Source: Alkaliphilus sp. B6464 | Lineage (GTDB): Bacteria; Bacillota; Clostridia; Peptostreptococcales; Natronincolaceae | Reading direction: 5' to 3' | Length of the DNA stretch: 64,000 nt | Assembly (NCBI RefSeq): GCF_018141165.1 | Contig: NZ_CP058557.1 | Span: forward strand, 2,480,001-2,544,000 | In this document: piece after piece, positions 27,220 through 36,025 of the stretch | Layout: every line of letters starts with the position of its first letter | How positions within the stretch are numbered: position 1 is the stretch's first letter | Notes under the pieces: generated by a model | The model's input: the letters and a program-made list of their open reading frames with translations, nothing else | Database searches by the model: none | What the model was told of the DNA's origin: nothing | Position numbers and translations under genes: made by a program

Positions 27220-29391
27220 TTGAATATAAGAGTAATTCGATTTGTTGCAGCATTACTTTTAGTAGTGACAATAGTAATAGGAATATCTTATGGAGCAGAA
27301 AATAACATACATGACTATGATAATGTTAAGGTAGTAATGGTTATAATTAATCGAATTGATTTTAGTGATTTAGAGAAAATGCCTTATGTAAGACAATTAA
27401 TAGACAAAAGTTCTATTGCCCTAATGAACACTAAGGCTTCTGGATCAAATAATGAATTTAAGTCGTATGCTACTATAGGATGGGGGATACGATCAGAGGC
27501 TTCACATAATACCTCTTTATTTTATAATCTAGATAAAGATACTGAATCAATCTATGAGAGGCGTACTGGGAATGAGGTATCTGAAAAAGGTATTATTAAT
27601 TTAGATATTAGTAAATTAATTATCCAAAATCAAAGAAGTGAGTATGGTTCCACACCCGGCTCGTTGGGACAAGTATTAAGAGAACATGGATATAAGACTT
27701 CGCTAATAGGCAATAGCGATACTGATGATACTGAAATTAGATCTGCGGGTTTAATAGCTATGGACTTCAATGGATTTATCGACTCTGGAAACGTAAGTAG
27801 CGATCTAATAAAAGAAGATATAACAAGACCCTTTGGTATTAAAACTAATTTTGGGTTGTTACTAGAAGAATTTGAAAAAGCATATTTAGATTCAAATTTA
27901 ATAGTAATTGAAACTGGAGATACTACAAGGCTAGAAAGATATAAAGAAAATCTATATCCTGAAGCCTATGAAAACCATAAAACAAATATATTAAATGAAA
28001 TAGATGAGTTTATTTCTAACATCGTTGAAAACTTTAATGAAGAAAATACTAAACTTATGATTGTTACTCCATATCCGTCTAATGCAGCGGCAAGTAAGGG
28101 AGAAAGATTAACTCCTGTTGTTATCCATGAGGGAGGAAATGATGGACATATTCTATATTCACCAACTACAAGAAGAGATGGAATTATAGGCAATGTAGAT
28201 ATTGGACCAACAATTTTATCTTATTTTAATTTAAGCTCGGATAAAATGACGGGGAGAGCATTAATATCATATCAACATGAGGATAACTTAAATTATATTA
28301 ATAATTTAAACAAAAGAGTAGTTAATACATCTACACAAAGGTATAGGGTTTTATATAGCTTTGCTATATATGAAATAATTACTTCACTTTTATCTTTAAT
28401 ATTAATAATGTTTAGAAACAGTATATCAACTAGATGGTATAAGTATATGTCTCTAGCATTGGTTGGAAATATGGTTGCACCTTTCACTCTATTACTAATA
28501 CCTTTATTTGGGGTAACAAATATTACAATCACATATTTATTACTTTTAGGTATTACAATAGGTATAGTATTTTTAATTTACTTATTAGCTAATGGCAATC
28601 CATTAAATTTAATTTTATATTCTATGGTTCTGTTAGTTGGTGGTCTATTGATTGATACTATCGCTGGACAAAATTTAATCAAAAATTCTCTATTAGGTTA
28701 TGATCCTATAATAGGTGCAAGATATTATGGAATAGGTAATGAATACATGGGTATACTTATTGGGGCTGTTTTAGTATTAACTACTGTTTTATCGGAAAAA
28801 TATTCAATTAATAAATACATGCTTATAATAATTTATGGATTTGTTACTATTATTATAGGATTTCCTAGACTTGGAGCAAATGTAGGTGGTACAATTACAG
28901 CAGTATTTGCTTTTGTGTTTGTATTTATTAGACTACTGGACCAAAAAATTAATATTAAGAAACTAATTTATATTGCTTTGGCTGTAATAGGGGCAGTAGG
29001 TATAATGGCTATAATTGACTTGTTTATCCTAGAAAGTCAGTCTCATTTAGCAGGAGCAATAAAACAAATTATTTCAAGTGGACCTATTGTAATATATCAA
29101 ATTATAGTTAGAAAAATCTCTATGAATTTAAGAATTATGGGTGTAACCATTTGGAGTAAGGTACTTTTAAGCGCAATTGTTGTTTTAGGTATACTTTTTT
29201 ATAAACCTATTGGATTTATAAAACAAATATCATTGAAGTATCCTAAAATAGCTATAGGCTGGAGTGGGATAATCGTTGCTTGTATTATTGGCTTTGCGGT
29301 TAATGATTCTGGTGTAGTAGCAGCAGCTACAAGCGTAATATTTTTAACATCAACAATACTGTATTTAATAATTGATGATTTAGGTCATTAA
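27220..29391 (+). CDS. Membrane protein with alkaline-phosphatase-like outer domain
   Basis: The product has about 723 residues from TTG 27220; AGGTG lies 9 bases upstream, while the TTG at 27214 is too close. It has an N-terminal membrane anchor, then about 330 outer residues resembling the phosphatase/sulfatase superfamily (VVMVIINRIDFSDLEKMP, GSLGQVLREHGYKTSLIG, LMIVTPYP, NVDIGPTIL). About nine C-terminal membrane helices follow. Several canonical metal ligands are not evident, so catalysis is doubtful. It lies inside the alaS-ruvX run; function unknown. Confidence 0.65.
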   Translation: MNIRVIRFVAALLLVVTIVIGISYGAENNIHDYDNVKVVMVIINRIDFSDLEKMPYVRQLIDKSSIALMNTKASGSNNEFKSYATIGWGIRSEASHNTSLFYNLDKDTESIYERRTGNEVSEKGIINLDISKLIIQNQRSEYGSTPGSLGQVLREHGYKTSLIGNSDTDDTEIRSAGLIAMDFNGFIDSGNVSSDLIKEDITRPFGIKTNFGLLLEEFEKAYLDSNLIVIETGDTTRLERYKENLYPEAYENHKTNILNEIDEFISNIVENFNEENTKLMIVTPYPSNAAASKGERLTPVVIHEGGNDGHILYSPTTRRDGIIGNVDIGPTILSYFNLSSDKMTGRALISYQHEDNLNYINNLNKRVVNTSTQRYRVLYSFAIYEIITSLLSLILIMFRNSISTRWYKYMSLALVGNMVAPFTLLLIPLFGVTNITITYLLLLGITIGIVFLIYLLANGNPLNLILYSMVLLVGGLLIDTIAGQNLIKNSLLGYDPIIGARYYGIGNEYMGILIGAVLVLTTVLSEKYSINKYMLIIIYGFVTIIIGFPRLGANVGGTITAVFAFVFVFIRLLDQKINIKKLIYIALAVIGAVGIMAIIDLFILESQSHLAGAIKQIISSGPIVIYQIIVRKISMNLRIMGVTIWSKVLLSAIVVLGILFYKPIGFIKQISLKYPKIAIGWSGIIVACIIGFAVNDSGVVAAATSVIFLTSTILYLIIDDLGH

Positions 29392-29417
29392 AGCCGGCGT
29401 AGCCGGCTAGAATTTTT
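29392..29417 (+). terminator. GC-rich hairpin terminator
   Basis: AGCCGGC (29392-29398) and GCCGGCT (29402-29408) around GTA, followed by AGAATTTTTT. Confidence 0.7.
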
Positions 29418-29430
29418 TACTAGTACTGGA

Positions 29431-30390
29431 GTGGTTATTATAGAAAAAAGAAAATTAGGAAATACAAATATTGGAGTTTCGAGACTTTGCTTCGGAAGCT
29501 TAACTATGGGTCCACTGCAGACAAATCAAAGTCCAAAACAAGGTGGAGATTTATTATTATATGGGTTTGAAAATGGAATTAATTTTATTGATGCAGCAGA
29601 GCTATATGAAACTTACAAACATATAGGACATGCCTTAAAGTATTGGGATAGAAGTAAGGTTATAGTAGCTACAAAATCTTATGCTTATTCTAAGGAAACA
29701 GCTGAAAGCAGCTTAAAGAAAGCACTAGATGAAATGGATACAGATTATGTAGATTTCTTTATGCTACATGAACAGGAAAGTGAACATACTATACGCGGAC
29801 ACTATGAAGCTATTGAGTACTTTTTAAAGATGAAAGAAAAAGGATATGTTAGAGGTGTTGGATTATCTACTCATACGGTCGAGGCAGTAAGAGGAAGCCT
29901 AAAATATAAAGAGATAGAAGTAATACACCCTATTGTAAATATTAATGGGTTAGGCATACAGGATGGTACCATTGATGACATGCTTTTAGCACTTAAAGAT
30001 GCCCATGATTTAGGAAAAGGAATATATGGTATGAAACCCCTAGGGGGAGGTAATTTGTTGAGAAATTTTCAGCAATGCTTTGATTTTGTGTTAGATCTTC
30101 CCGTGCTTGATTCTATTGCTGTTGGAATGCAAAGCAAGGAAGAAATAGATGTTAATGTATCCATATTCGAGGGAAGGGAAATAAATAAATTATCATTAGA
30201 TAAAATTAAAAGCAAAGAAAGAAAGTTGAGCATTTCTAATTGGTGTGAAAGATGTGGTAAATGTGTAGAGGCTTGTAGTCATAATGCTTTGCAAATAATT
30301 GATGATAAGGTTGTAGTGGATCATAACAAGTGTGTACTATGTAGCTATTGTTCTAAATATTGTCCCGAATTTTGTATAAAAGTTATCTAA
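29431..30390 (+). CDS. Aldo/keto reductase with C-terminal 2[4Fe-4S] ferredoxin domain
   Basis: A product of about 319 residues. The N-terminal TIM barrel has KRKLGNTNIGVSRLCFG, FIDAAELYETYKHIG (Asp/Tyr of the active site) and a KSYAYSKETAE segment. A C-terminal dicluster ferredoxin follows (CERCGKCVEACSH and CVLCSYCSKYCPE). It is probably an oxidoreductase drawing electrons through its Fe-S centres. Start: GTG 29431 lies within its own SD (GGAGTGG), while an ATA at 29440 has the SD 8 bases upstream and gives the expected MEKRKLGNT. No in-frame ATG lies upstream. Confidence 0.9.
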   Translation: MVIIEKRKLGNTNIGVSRLCFGSLTMGPLQTNQSPKQGGDLLLYGFENGINFIDAAELYETYKHIGHALKYWDRSKVIVATKSYAYSKETAESSLKKALDEMDTDYVDFFMLHEQESEHTIRGHYEAIEYFLKMKEKGYVRGVGLSTHTVEAVRGSLKYKEIEVIHPIVNINGLGIQDGTIDDMLLALKDAHDLGKGIYGMKPLGGGNLLRNFQQCFDFVLDLPVLDSIAVGMQSKEEIDVNVSIFEGREINKLSLDKIKSKERKLSISNWCERCGKCVEACSHNALQIIDDKVVVDHNKCVLCSYCSKYCPEFCIKVI

Positions 30391-30404
30391 TTAGGAGGTA
30401 GAAA

Positions 30405-30824
30405 ATGCCGAGAATAATGGGTTTAGATGTAGGAGATAAAACTATAGGAGTAGCTTTGAGCGATCTGCTAGGATGGACTGCACAAGGATTAGAAACTATA
30501 CGTAGAATTGGAATAAAAAAAGATCTTCAAAGACTTGAGGAGATTATTAAAGAATATGAGGTAAATAAAATTGTTGTAGGCTTACCTAAAAACATGAATG
30601 GAACTATTGGACCTCAAGGAGAAAAGGTATTAGAATTTAATGAACGATTAGGAAAAAGATTTAATAATATAGAAATTGTTCCATGGGATGAACGCTTAAC
30701 TACCGTAGCAGCTGAAAGATCACTAATAGAGGCAGATGTTAGTAGAAAAAAACGAAAAGAAGTAATAGATAAAATTGCTGCTATTTATATTTTACAGGGA
30801 TACTTAGATAGTTTAAGTAAATAA
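30405..30824 (+). CDS. ruvX: RuvX/YqgF Holliday-junction resolvase-like nuclease
   Basis: A 139-residue RNase H-fold protein. [32 protein letters not shown] and [11 protein letters not shown] contain the catalytic acid residues. The role is pre-16S rRNA 5' maturation and possibly junction resolution. SD AGGAGG lies before ATG 30405. It stands in the conserved ireB-ruvX-DUF1292 order. Confidence 0.95.
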   Translation: MPRIMGLDVGDKTIGVALSDLLGWTAQGLETIRRIGIKKDLQRLEEIIKEYEVNKIVVGLPKNMNGTIGPQGEKVLEFNERLGKRFNNIEIVPWDERLTTVAAERSLIEADVSRKKRKEVIDKIAAIYILQGYLDSLSK

Positions 30825-30909
30825 TAAAATAAAAATAGTATTTTTTTATATGGATTTAGTATATAATACAACTATGGTAGTGATAGCCATAGGAAAGGAG
30901 AATATATCA

Positions 30910-31170
30910 ATGGAAGAAAGAGACGATATAATAACACTAGTAGATGAAGATGGAAAAGAGCAAGATTTTGAAGTGATAATGACCCTTGAGGTAGAAGATA
31001 ATGAATATGCGATTTTAGCACCTGTAGGATCAGATGATGAAGAAGACGCTTATGTTTTTAAAATCGTATATGATAATGAAGAAGAATTCTCGCTTGTTGC
31101 TATCGAAGATGATGAAGAATATGAAAATGTAGTAGCTACATATGAAACATTAATGGATGAAGAAATGTAA
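30910..31170 (+). CDS. DUF1292 (YrzB-like) acidic protein
   Basis: The product has 86 residues from ATG 30910 after AAAGGAG; an in-frame ATG at 30850 has no ribosome site. It is strongly acidic, with the family pattern DIITLVDEDGKEQDFEVIMTLE and EYAILAPV. The function is unknown. Its position after ruvX is conserved in Firmicutes. Confidence 0.9.
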   Translation: MEERDDIITLVDEDGKEQDFEVIMTLEVEDNEYAILAPVGSDDEEDAYVFKIVYDNEEEFSLVAIEDDEEYENVVATYETLMDEEM

Positions 31171-31173
31171 ATA

Positions 31174-31211
31174 AAAAAGAGATGAACTTTAAAGGGTCCA
31201 TCTCTTTTTAT
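31174..31211. terminator. Terminator after the DUF1292 gene
   Basis: AAAAAGAGATG (31174-31184) pairs with CATCTCTTTTT (31199-31209). Confidence 0.85.
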
Positions 31212-31378
31212 ATAATGGATAGTAAAGAATATGTTTTCCTAATATAAACTTTACTTTAAACACATTTCAGCCATGCTTATCTGACTTAAAAAGATTTTGG
31301 TAGAAAATCTTTGTTATATTTATTACTTCAAATGAACATAATAATGTACAGTTAGTAGGATCAAAAGATATTAAACGA

Positions 31379-31407
31379 TTGACAAACTTGGAATCCTTTA
31401 CTATAAT
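31379..31407 (+). promoter_or_regulatory. Sigma-A promoter of fur
   Basis: TTGACA (31379-31384), 17 bases, TATAAT (31402-31407). The -35 box overlaps an in-frame TTG codon at 31379, showing that the protein must start further down. Confidence 0.85.
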
Positions 31408-31450
31408 ATTACTTGAAAAGCATTATTATTTGAGAAATGAAGGTGGGAAA

Positions 31451-31885
31451 ATGGACAACCTGATTGATTCATTAAAAGAAAGACTAAAGGAGAAAGGTTA
31501 TAAATTAACTCCTCAGCGAAGAGCTACATTAGATACTATTATTGAAAATCAAGGGAAACATTTAAATACCGAGGAGATTTATGATCTTGTAAAAGAGAAG
31601 TGTCCTGAAATAGGACTTGCAACTGTGTATCGAACTTTACAACTATTAGATGAGATGTCAGTTCTTTCAAAGCTAAATTTAGACGATGGATGTATTCGTT
31701 ATGAACTAAATACTCATGAAGATGACCATCAACATCATCATTTAATTTGTCAAAGCTGTAATGATGTAATAGAAGTGGAGCTAGATCTATTAGAGCATTT
31801 AGAAGAAGAAATAGAAAAAAAATATCATTTTACTATTAGGGATCATACTGTTAAATTTTTTGGTATCTGTTCTAAATGCCAGTAG
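31451..31885 (+). CDS. fur: Fur-family metal regulator
   Basis: The product has 144 residues from ATG 31451 (SD AAGGTGGG). The N-terminal winged helix contains YKLTPQRRATLDTI and LATVYRTLQLLDE. Metal ligands follow: EDDHQHHHLICQSCND and the C-terminal CSKC, the structural zinc site. It could be an iron, zinc or peroxide regulator; the single gene here sits in the place usually held by a Fur homolog in clostridia. Confidence 0.92.
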   Translation: MDNLIDSLKERLKEKGYKLTPQRRATLDTIIENQGKHLNTEEIYDLVKEKCPEIGLATVYRTLQLLDEMSVLSKLNLDDGCIRYELNTHEDDHQHHHLICQSCNDVIEVELDLLEHLEEEIEKKYHFTIRDHTVKFFGICSKCQ

Positions 31886-31912
31886 TCTTGCAGAACTTCT
31901 GCAAGACTTTTC
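31884..31912 (+). terminator. Terminator of fur
   Basis: AGTCTTGCAG (31884-31893) pairs with CTGCAAGACT (31899-31908), loop AACTT, followed by TTTTCT. It overlaps the fur stop codon. Confidence 0.85.
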
Positions 31913-32330
31913 TACATATATACTAGATATTTTTTTATTGTTTAAGAAGGCATAATTTTTTAATTATTGATGAATTTTAAAGAAGTAGACGATTAGTAGC
32001 ATTTTAAGTATTTTAAAGTTTAAAATAGATTTCATGTGGATATAAAATATTGCGATAGTATGAGACGAATTTTTTAAATATAATTTTATGTTATTTAGGA
32101 AAATATATATATAAGATAAACAAATTTTAGTTATTTTAATTAAATATGATAAAATCTATATTTATTTGAGGAAATTGGATATATATTTAATAATATATAG
32201 TATGATATATCCTTATTAAATAATATAGTTTCTATATAAATGGAATATGTGGTAAAATATATTAGACGAAATGAGTCCGGGTAATTAGTACTACTGTATT
32301 AATAATAAAAACAACAAACGGAGAAACGAT
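31913..32330. other. AT-rich gap before RNase J
   Basis: No gene or clear RNA element is seen in these roughly 420 bases. The composition is extremely AT-rich with many short TATA-like boxes, so the RNase J promoter cannot be chosen. Confidence 0.5.
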
Positions 32331-32351
32331 ATGACAAAAGGAGAGATAATA

Positions 32352-34016
32352 GTGGCTAGAAAAGCAACAAAAATTAAAATTATTCCACTAGGAGGGCTAA
32401 GTGAAATTGGAAGAAATATGACCGCATTTGAATATAAAGATGAGATCTTGATTATTGATTGTGGACTAAGTTTTCCAGAGGACGATATGTTAGGGATTGA
32501 CATTGTTATTCCAGATATAACATATTTAATGAAGAATAAGGATAAGGTTAAAGGAATAGTATTGACCCATGGACATGAAGACCATATTGGAGCATTACCT
32601 TATATTCTTAAAAAATTAAATGTTCCAGTATATGGTACAAGGCTTACATTAGGGTTAGTAGAAATTAAAATTAAAGAACATAAGCTTAATAACGTACATT
32701 TACAAAGAGTAGATGCTGGTCAAACCGTCAAACTCGGAGAATTCGAAGTAGAGTTTATTCGTACTAGTCATAGTATACCAGACTCCTGTGCTATAGCTAT
32801 ACATACCTCTTTAGGTGTAATTTTCCACACAGGGGATTTTAAAGTAGATTACACACCTATTGATGGTCAACTAATTGACTTACATCGTATAGCAGAACTA
32901 GGTAAAAAAGGCGTGTTAGTAATGATGGCTGATAGTACAAATGTGGAGAGACCAGGATCTACACTGTCGGAACGTAGTGTAGGATCAACATTTGAAAATA
33001 TTTTTAGAAATACTAGAAAGCGAATTATTGTTGCTACTTTTGCATCGAATGTACATAGAGTACAGCAGGTGTTAGATTCAGCATATAAATACAATAGAAG
33101 GGTAGTAATCTCTGGTAGAAGCATGGTAAATGTAATATCAGTAGCTCAGGAACTAGGGGCTTTAAATGTGCCAGAAGGATTAATTATTGATATAAACGAA
33201 ATGGATCAATATGACGATAACAGAATTGTTATTTTAACAACTGGAAGTCAGGGCGAACCTATGGCTGCTTTATCAAGGATGGCAAGTTCTGAACATAGAA
33301 AATTAGATATTCAGCCTGGAGATTTAGTTGTTTTTTCGTCTAGTCCAATTCCAGGAAATGAAAAATCAGTTACTCGTGTAATCAATCAGTTATTTGAAAA
33401 GGGTGCCGAAGTTATTTATGAAAGTTTAGATGAAGTCCACGTTTCAGGTCATGCTTGTCAAGAAGAGTTAAAGTTAATGCATAGATTAGCTATGCCACAA
33501 TATTTTATACCAGTTCATGGAGAATATAGACATTTAAGACAACATGGAAAGTTGGCTGAAAGCCTAGGTATGCCTAAAGAGAATATATTTATTGGCCAAA
33601 ATGGTACTGTTTTTGAATTTGGTAAGGACTATGGGAAAATAAGTGGTAGCATACAGTCAGGTAGAGTATTAGTAGATGGATTGGGTGTAGGGGATGTAGG
33701 TAATATTGTTCTTAGAGATCGTAAACATTTAGCAGAAGACGGATTAATGGTAGTAGTAGTTACAATTGCTAGAGAAAATGGTAAGGTTGCAGCAGGACCA
33801 GATATTATTTCAAGAGGTTTCGTTTACGTAAGAGAATCTGAAGATCTAATGGATGAAGCTAGAAAAGTTGTTCGAAGTGTGTTAGATAGTTGTGAACAGC
33901 AAAATATTAGGGAATGGTCATCGCTAAAAAGTGCTATAAGAGATAGCCTAAAGGATTTTCTATATGAAAAAACTAAGCGTAGACCAATGATTCTACCAGT
34001 AATAATGGAAGTTTAA
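32352..34016 (+). CDS. rnj: Ribonuclease J
   Basis: A beta-CASP metallo-beta-lactamase nuclease of about 554 residues involved in mRNA turnover and 5' end processing. Zinc motifs include THGHEDHIGALPY and SHSIPDSCA, then HTGDFKVDYTP, ADSTNVERPG and the beta-CASP PVHGEYRHL. GTG 32352 has AAAGGAG about 8 bases upstream. ATG 32331 with weaker CGGAG is the alternative start (561 residues). The assignment to J1 or J2 is left open. Confidence 0.94.
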   Translation: MARKATKIKIIPLGGLSEIGRNMTAFEYKDEILIIDCGLSFPEDDMLGIDIVIPDITYLMKNKDKVKGIVLTHGHEDHIGALPYILKKLNVPVYGTRLTLGLVEIKIKEHKLNNVHLQRVDAGQTVKLGEFEVEFIRTSHSIPDSCAIAIHTSLGVIFHTGDFKVDYTPIDGQLIDLHRIAELGKKGVLVMMADSTNVERPGSTLSERSVGSTFENIFRNTRKRIIVATFASNVHRVQQVLDSAYKYNRRVVISGRSMVNVISVAQELGALNVPEGLIIDINEMDQYDDNRIVILTTGSQGEPMAALSRMASSEHRKLDIQPGDLVVFSSSPIPGNEKSVTRVINQLFEKGAEVIYESLDEVHVSGHACQEELKLMHRLAMPQYFIPVHGEYRHLRQHGKLAESLGMPKENIFIGQNGTVFEFGKDYGKISGSIQSGRVLVDGLGVGDVGNIVLRDRKHLAEDGLMVVVVTIARENGKVAAGPDIISRGFVYVRESEDLMDEARKVVRSVLDSCEQQNIREWSSLKSAIRDSLKDFLYEKTKRRPMILPVIMEV

Positions 34017-34020
34017 GACT

Positions 34021-34062
34021 AAACCGCCTTGGTAATTTTACTCCAGGGCGGTTTTTATTATT
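34021..34062 (+). terminator. Terminator of RNase J gene
   Basis: AAACCGCCTTGG (34021-34032) and CCAGGGCGGTTT (34043-34054) pair with one wobble, then a T-run. Confidence 0.9.
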
Positions 34063-34124
34063 TATTCCGGTGAGAAGTTAAATATTAGGTATGATAATAT
34101 TAATAATAGAACTGGGGGGATAGT

Positions 34125-34427
34125 ATGAACATATTTTTATATTTAATAATCTTAGGATTAGGTGCATACATAGGCAACAAAAAGCTACTAAAAGATTCTA
34201 TAATGAAAAAACTAGATTATATTCAAAGTCTTTCACTTTTATTACTTTTATTTATTATGGGTGTCAGTATAGGTATGGATAAAGATGTAATTACCTCTTT
34301 TGCTGCAATTGGCATGCAGGCTATAGTTTTAGCAGTATTTTCAGTGGCATTTAGTATTTTAGGTGTTAAGATTATATCCAAAAAGGTACTTACCTTGGAA
34401 GAAAAGAGGGGAAAAAGTGACTGTTAA
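34125..34427 (+). CDS. lysO1: LysO-like exporter, N-terminal half
   Basis: A 100-residue protein with three membrane segments matching the N-terminal half of LysO (YbjE) lysine exporters: GLGAYIGNKKLLKDSIMKKLDYIQ and LLFIMGVSIGMD. In E. coli LysO is a single chain; here the second half is a separate overlapping gene. SD GGGGGG lies before ATG 34125. The partner starts inside its last codons, so a heterodimer is likely. Confidence 0.82.
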   Translation: MNIFLYLIILGLGAYIGNKKLLKDSIMKKLDYIQSLSLLLLLFIMGVSIGMDKDVITSFAAIGMQAIVLAVFSVAFSILGVKIISKKVLTLEEKRGKSDC

Positions 34428-35013
34428 AATATTATTAGCTGTTGGTTTTGGCATATTATTCGGATTGTTTATTTTTCCTGTAAATATGGCTACGTATATG
34501 AGTACATTTATTAGTATAGGACTTTGTATACTGTTGTTTTTTGTTGGTATAGATATAGGAAGACAAGAAAATATAGCTAAAAAAGTAAAGGAATTAGGCT
34601 TGAAAGTTCTTTTAGTTCCTTTAATGGTTGCATTAGGTAGTATTATGGGTTCTATGTTAGGTGGAGCTATACTAGGTATGCCAATTAACCAGGCAGGAGC
34701 AATTGGAGCAGGGTTTGGTTGGTATAGTTTATCGGCTATTGAATTAGCAAAACATAGTGCTCAGCTTGGAACATTGGCATTTATCACAAATGTTTGTAGA
34801 GAAATTATTGCAATAATTATAATTCCTATAATTGCTAAGTATATAGGTAAATTAGAAAGTATTGCACCAGCAGGGGCTACAGCGATGGATACCACATTAC
34901 CTATTATTTCAAAGGCTACAGATGGAAACGTAGCTGTTATTTCATTTATTACAGGTGTATCATTGTCGTTATTAGTACCAATTTTAGTACCATTTTTTAT
35001 GATTTTACAATAA
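34417..35013 (+). CDS. lysO2: LysO-like exporter, C-terminal half
   Basis: The product has 198 residues from GTG 34417 (SD AGAGGGG), overlapping the upstream gene by 11 bases. A Met at 34363 opens the same frame but lies within the first gene without a ribosome site. About six membrane segments with LysO hallmarks FFVGIDIGRQ and GAGFGWYSLSAIELAK. Probably forms the L-lysine efflux channel with the first half. Confidence 0.85.
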   Translation: MTVKILLAVGFGILFGLFIFPVNMATYMSTFISIGLCILLFFVGIDIGRQENIAKKVKELGLKVLLVPLMVALGSIMGSMLGGAILGMPINQAGAIGAGFGWYSLSAIELAKHSAQLGTLAFITNVCREIIAIIIIPIIAKYIGKLESIAPAGATAMDTTLPIISKATDGNVAVISFITGVSLSLLVPILVPFFMILQ

Positions 35014-35360
35014 ATTTATTTAAAGACTTATTTTCGATAAAAAATAACATGATAATGATATTATTGTTGAAATTTCACTATTTCCACGGAAATTAATATT
35101 TCAAATAGAATATTTTAAATTTAGAGATATAATACAAGGCTTCGGCTGACTAATAATAAGGGATATGTGAAAAACTATTAGCAATGGACAATAATTCTTG
35201 TAAAAGTATACACACAATAATATAATATTAAGTGATTATTAGATATGTTATTTTTAATTTTATATATCTTGATTCTTCTATCTTAATTAAAAGCATGAAA
35301 AGGATAAATTGATACGTGGTATAACCCACGTATTAATTTATGATAAAGGAGTTGTTTACC
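35014..35360. other. Gap before the tRNA-modification operon
   Basis: Mostly featureless AT-rich DNA. One small hairpin, ATACGTGG (35312-35319) against CCACGTAT (35326-35333), lies just before the SD of the next gene and could be a terminator remnant or a translational element. Confidence 0.5.
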
Positions 35361-36005
35361 TTGAGCAATATAACATTACCATTTGTAGAGGAATATATTA
35401 GAGGAATTTTACCGAGCAATGAAGGACTTTTTCGAGAGATGGAGCTATATGCTGATGAAAACCATGTACCTATAGTTCATAAAGAAGTAGGTGTTTTATT
35501 GCAAGTAATTACAAAATCTATTAGGGCAACAAAAGTATTAGAAGTGGGGACCGCTATTGCCTATTCCACTCTACTATTTTGCGAGGCTATGGGAGATAAT
35601 GGGCACATAACTACAATTGAAAGAAATGCAAAGAGGATTTGCTTAGCTAGAGAAAATATTAAAAAAGCAAATAAAACCAATAATATTCATCTGCTAGAGG
35701 GCGATGCAACGGAAATTTTAAAAAGTTTAGAAGGCAAGTATGATTTAATTTTTTTAGATGGAGCAAAAGGACACTATAAGGATTTTTTAAATGATTGTAT
35801 TAATCTATTAAATCCTGGTGGTTTGTTGATTTCAGATAATATTTTATATAAGGGCATGGTTGCAACAGATGAGTTAGTAGTGCGTAGACAACGAACAATT
35901 GTAAATAGAATGCGAGAATATTTACAATACATATGCAATCATCCACAATTAGATACTAGCATTATACCTATAGGAGATGGACTAGCTATTAGTTATAAAA
36001 AGTAG
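35361..36005 (+). CDS. trmR: tRNA 5-hydroxyuridine methyltransferase TrmR
   Basis: The product has about 214 residues from TTG 35361, with AAAGGAG 10 bases upstream; the in-frame ATG at 35340 precedes that SD. It is a class I SAM O-methyltransferase: VLEVGTAIAYSTLLFCEAM (SAM loop), TTIERNAKRICLAREN, LIFLDGAKGHYKDFL. Gene order with the next two genes mirrors B. subtilis yrrM-yrrO-udk, where YrrM (TrmR) makes 5-methoxyuridine at tRNA position 34. Confidence 0.88.
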   Translation: MSNITLPFVEEYIRGILPSNEGLFREMELYADENHVPIVHKEVGVLLQVITKSIRATKVLEVGTAIAYSTLLFCEAMGDNGHITTIERNAKRICLARENIKKANKTNNIHLLEGDATEILKSLEGKYDLIFLDGAKGHYKDFLNDCINLLNPGGLLISDNILYKGMVATDELVVRRQRTIVNRMREYLQYICNHPQLDTSIIPIGDGLAISYKK

Positions 36006-36025
36006 AAATAGTAGGAGGAATGAAA

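Noticed and set aside
31379-31450. Longer Fur starting at 31379
   Set aside because: That region contains the consensus promoter; ATG 31451 has its own SD.
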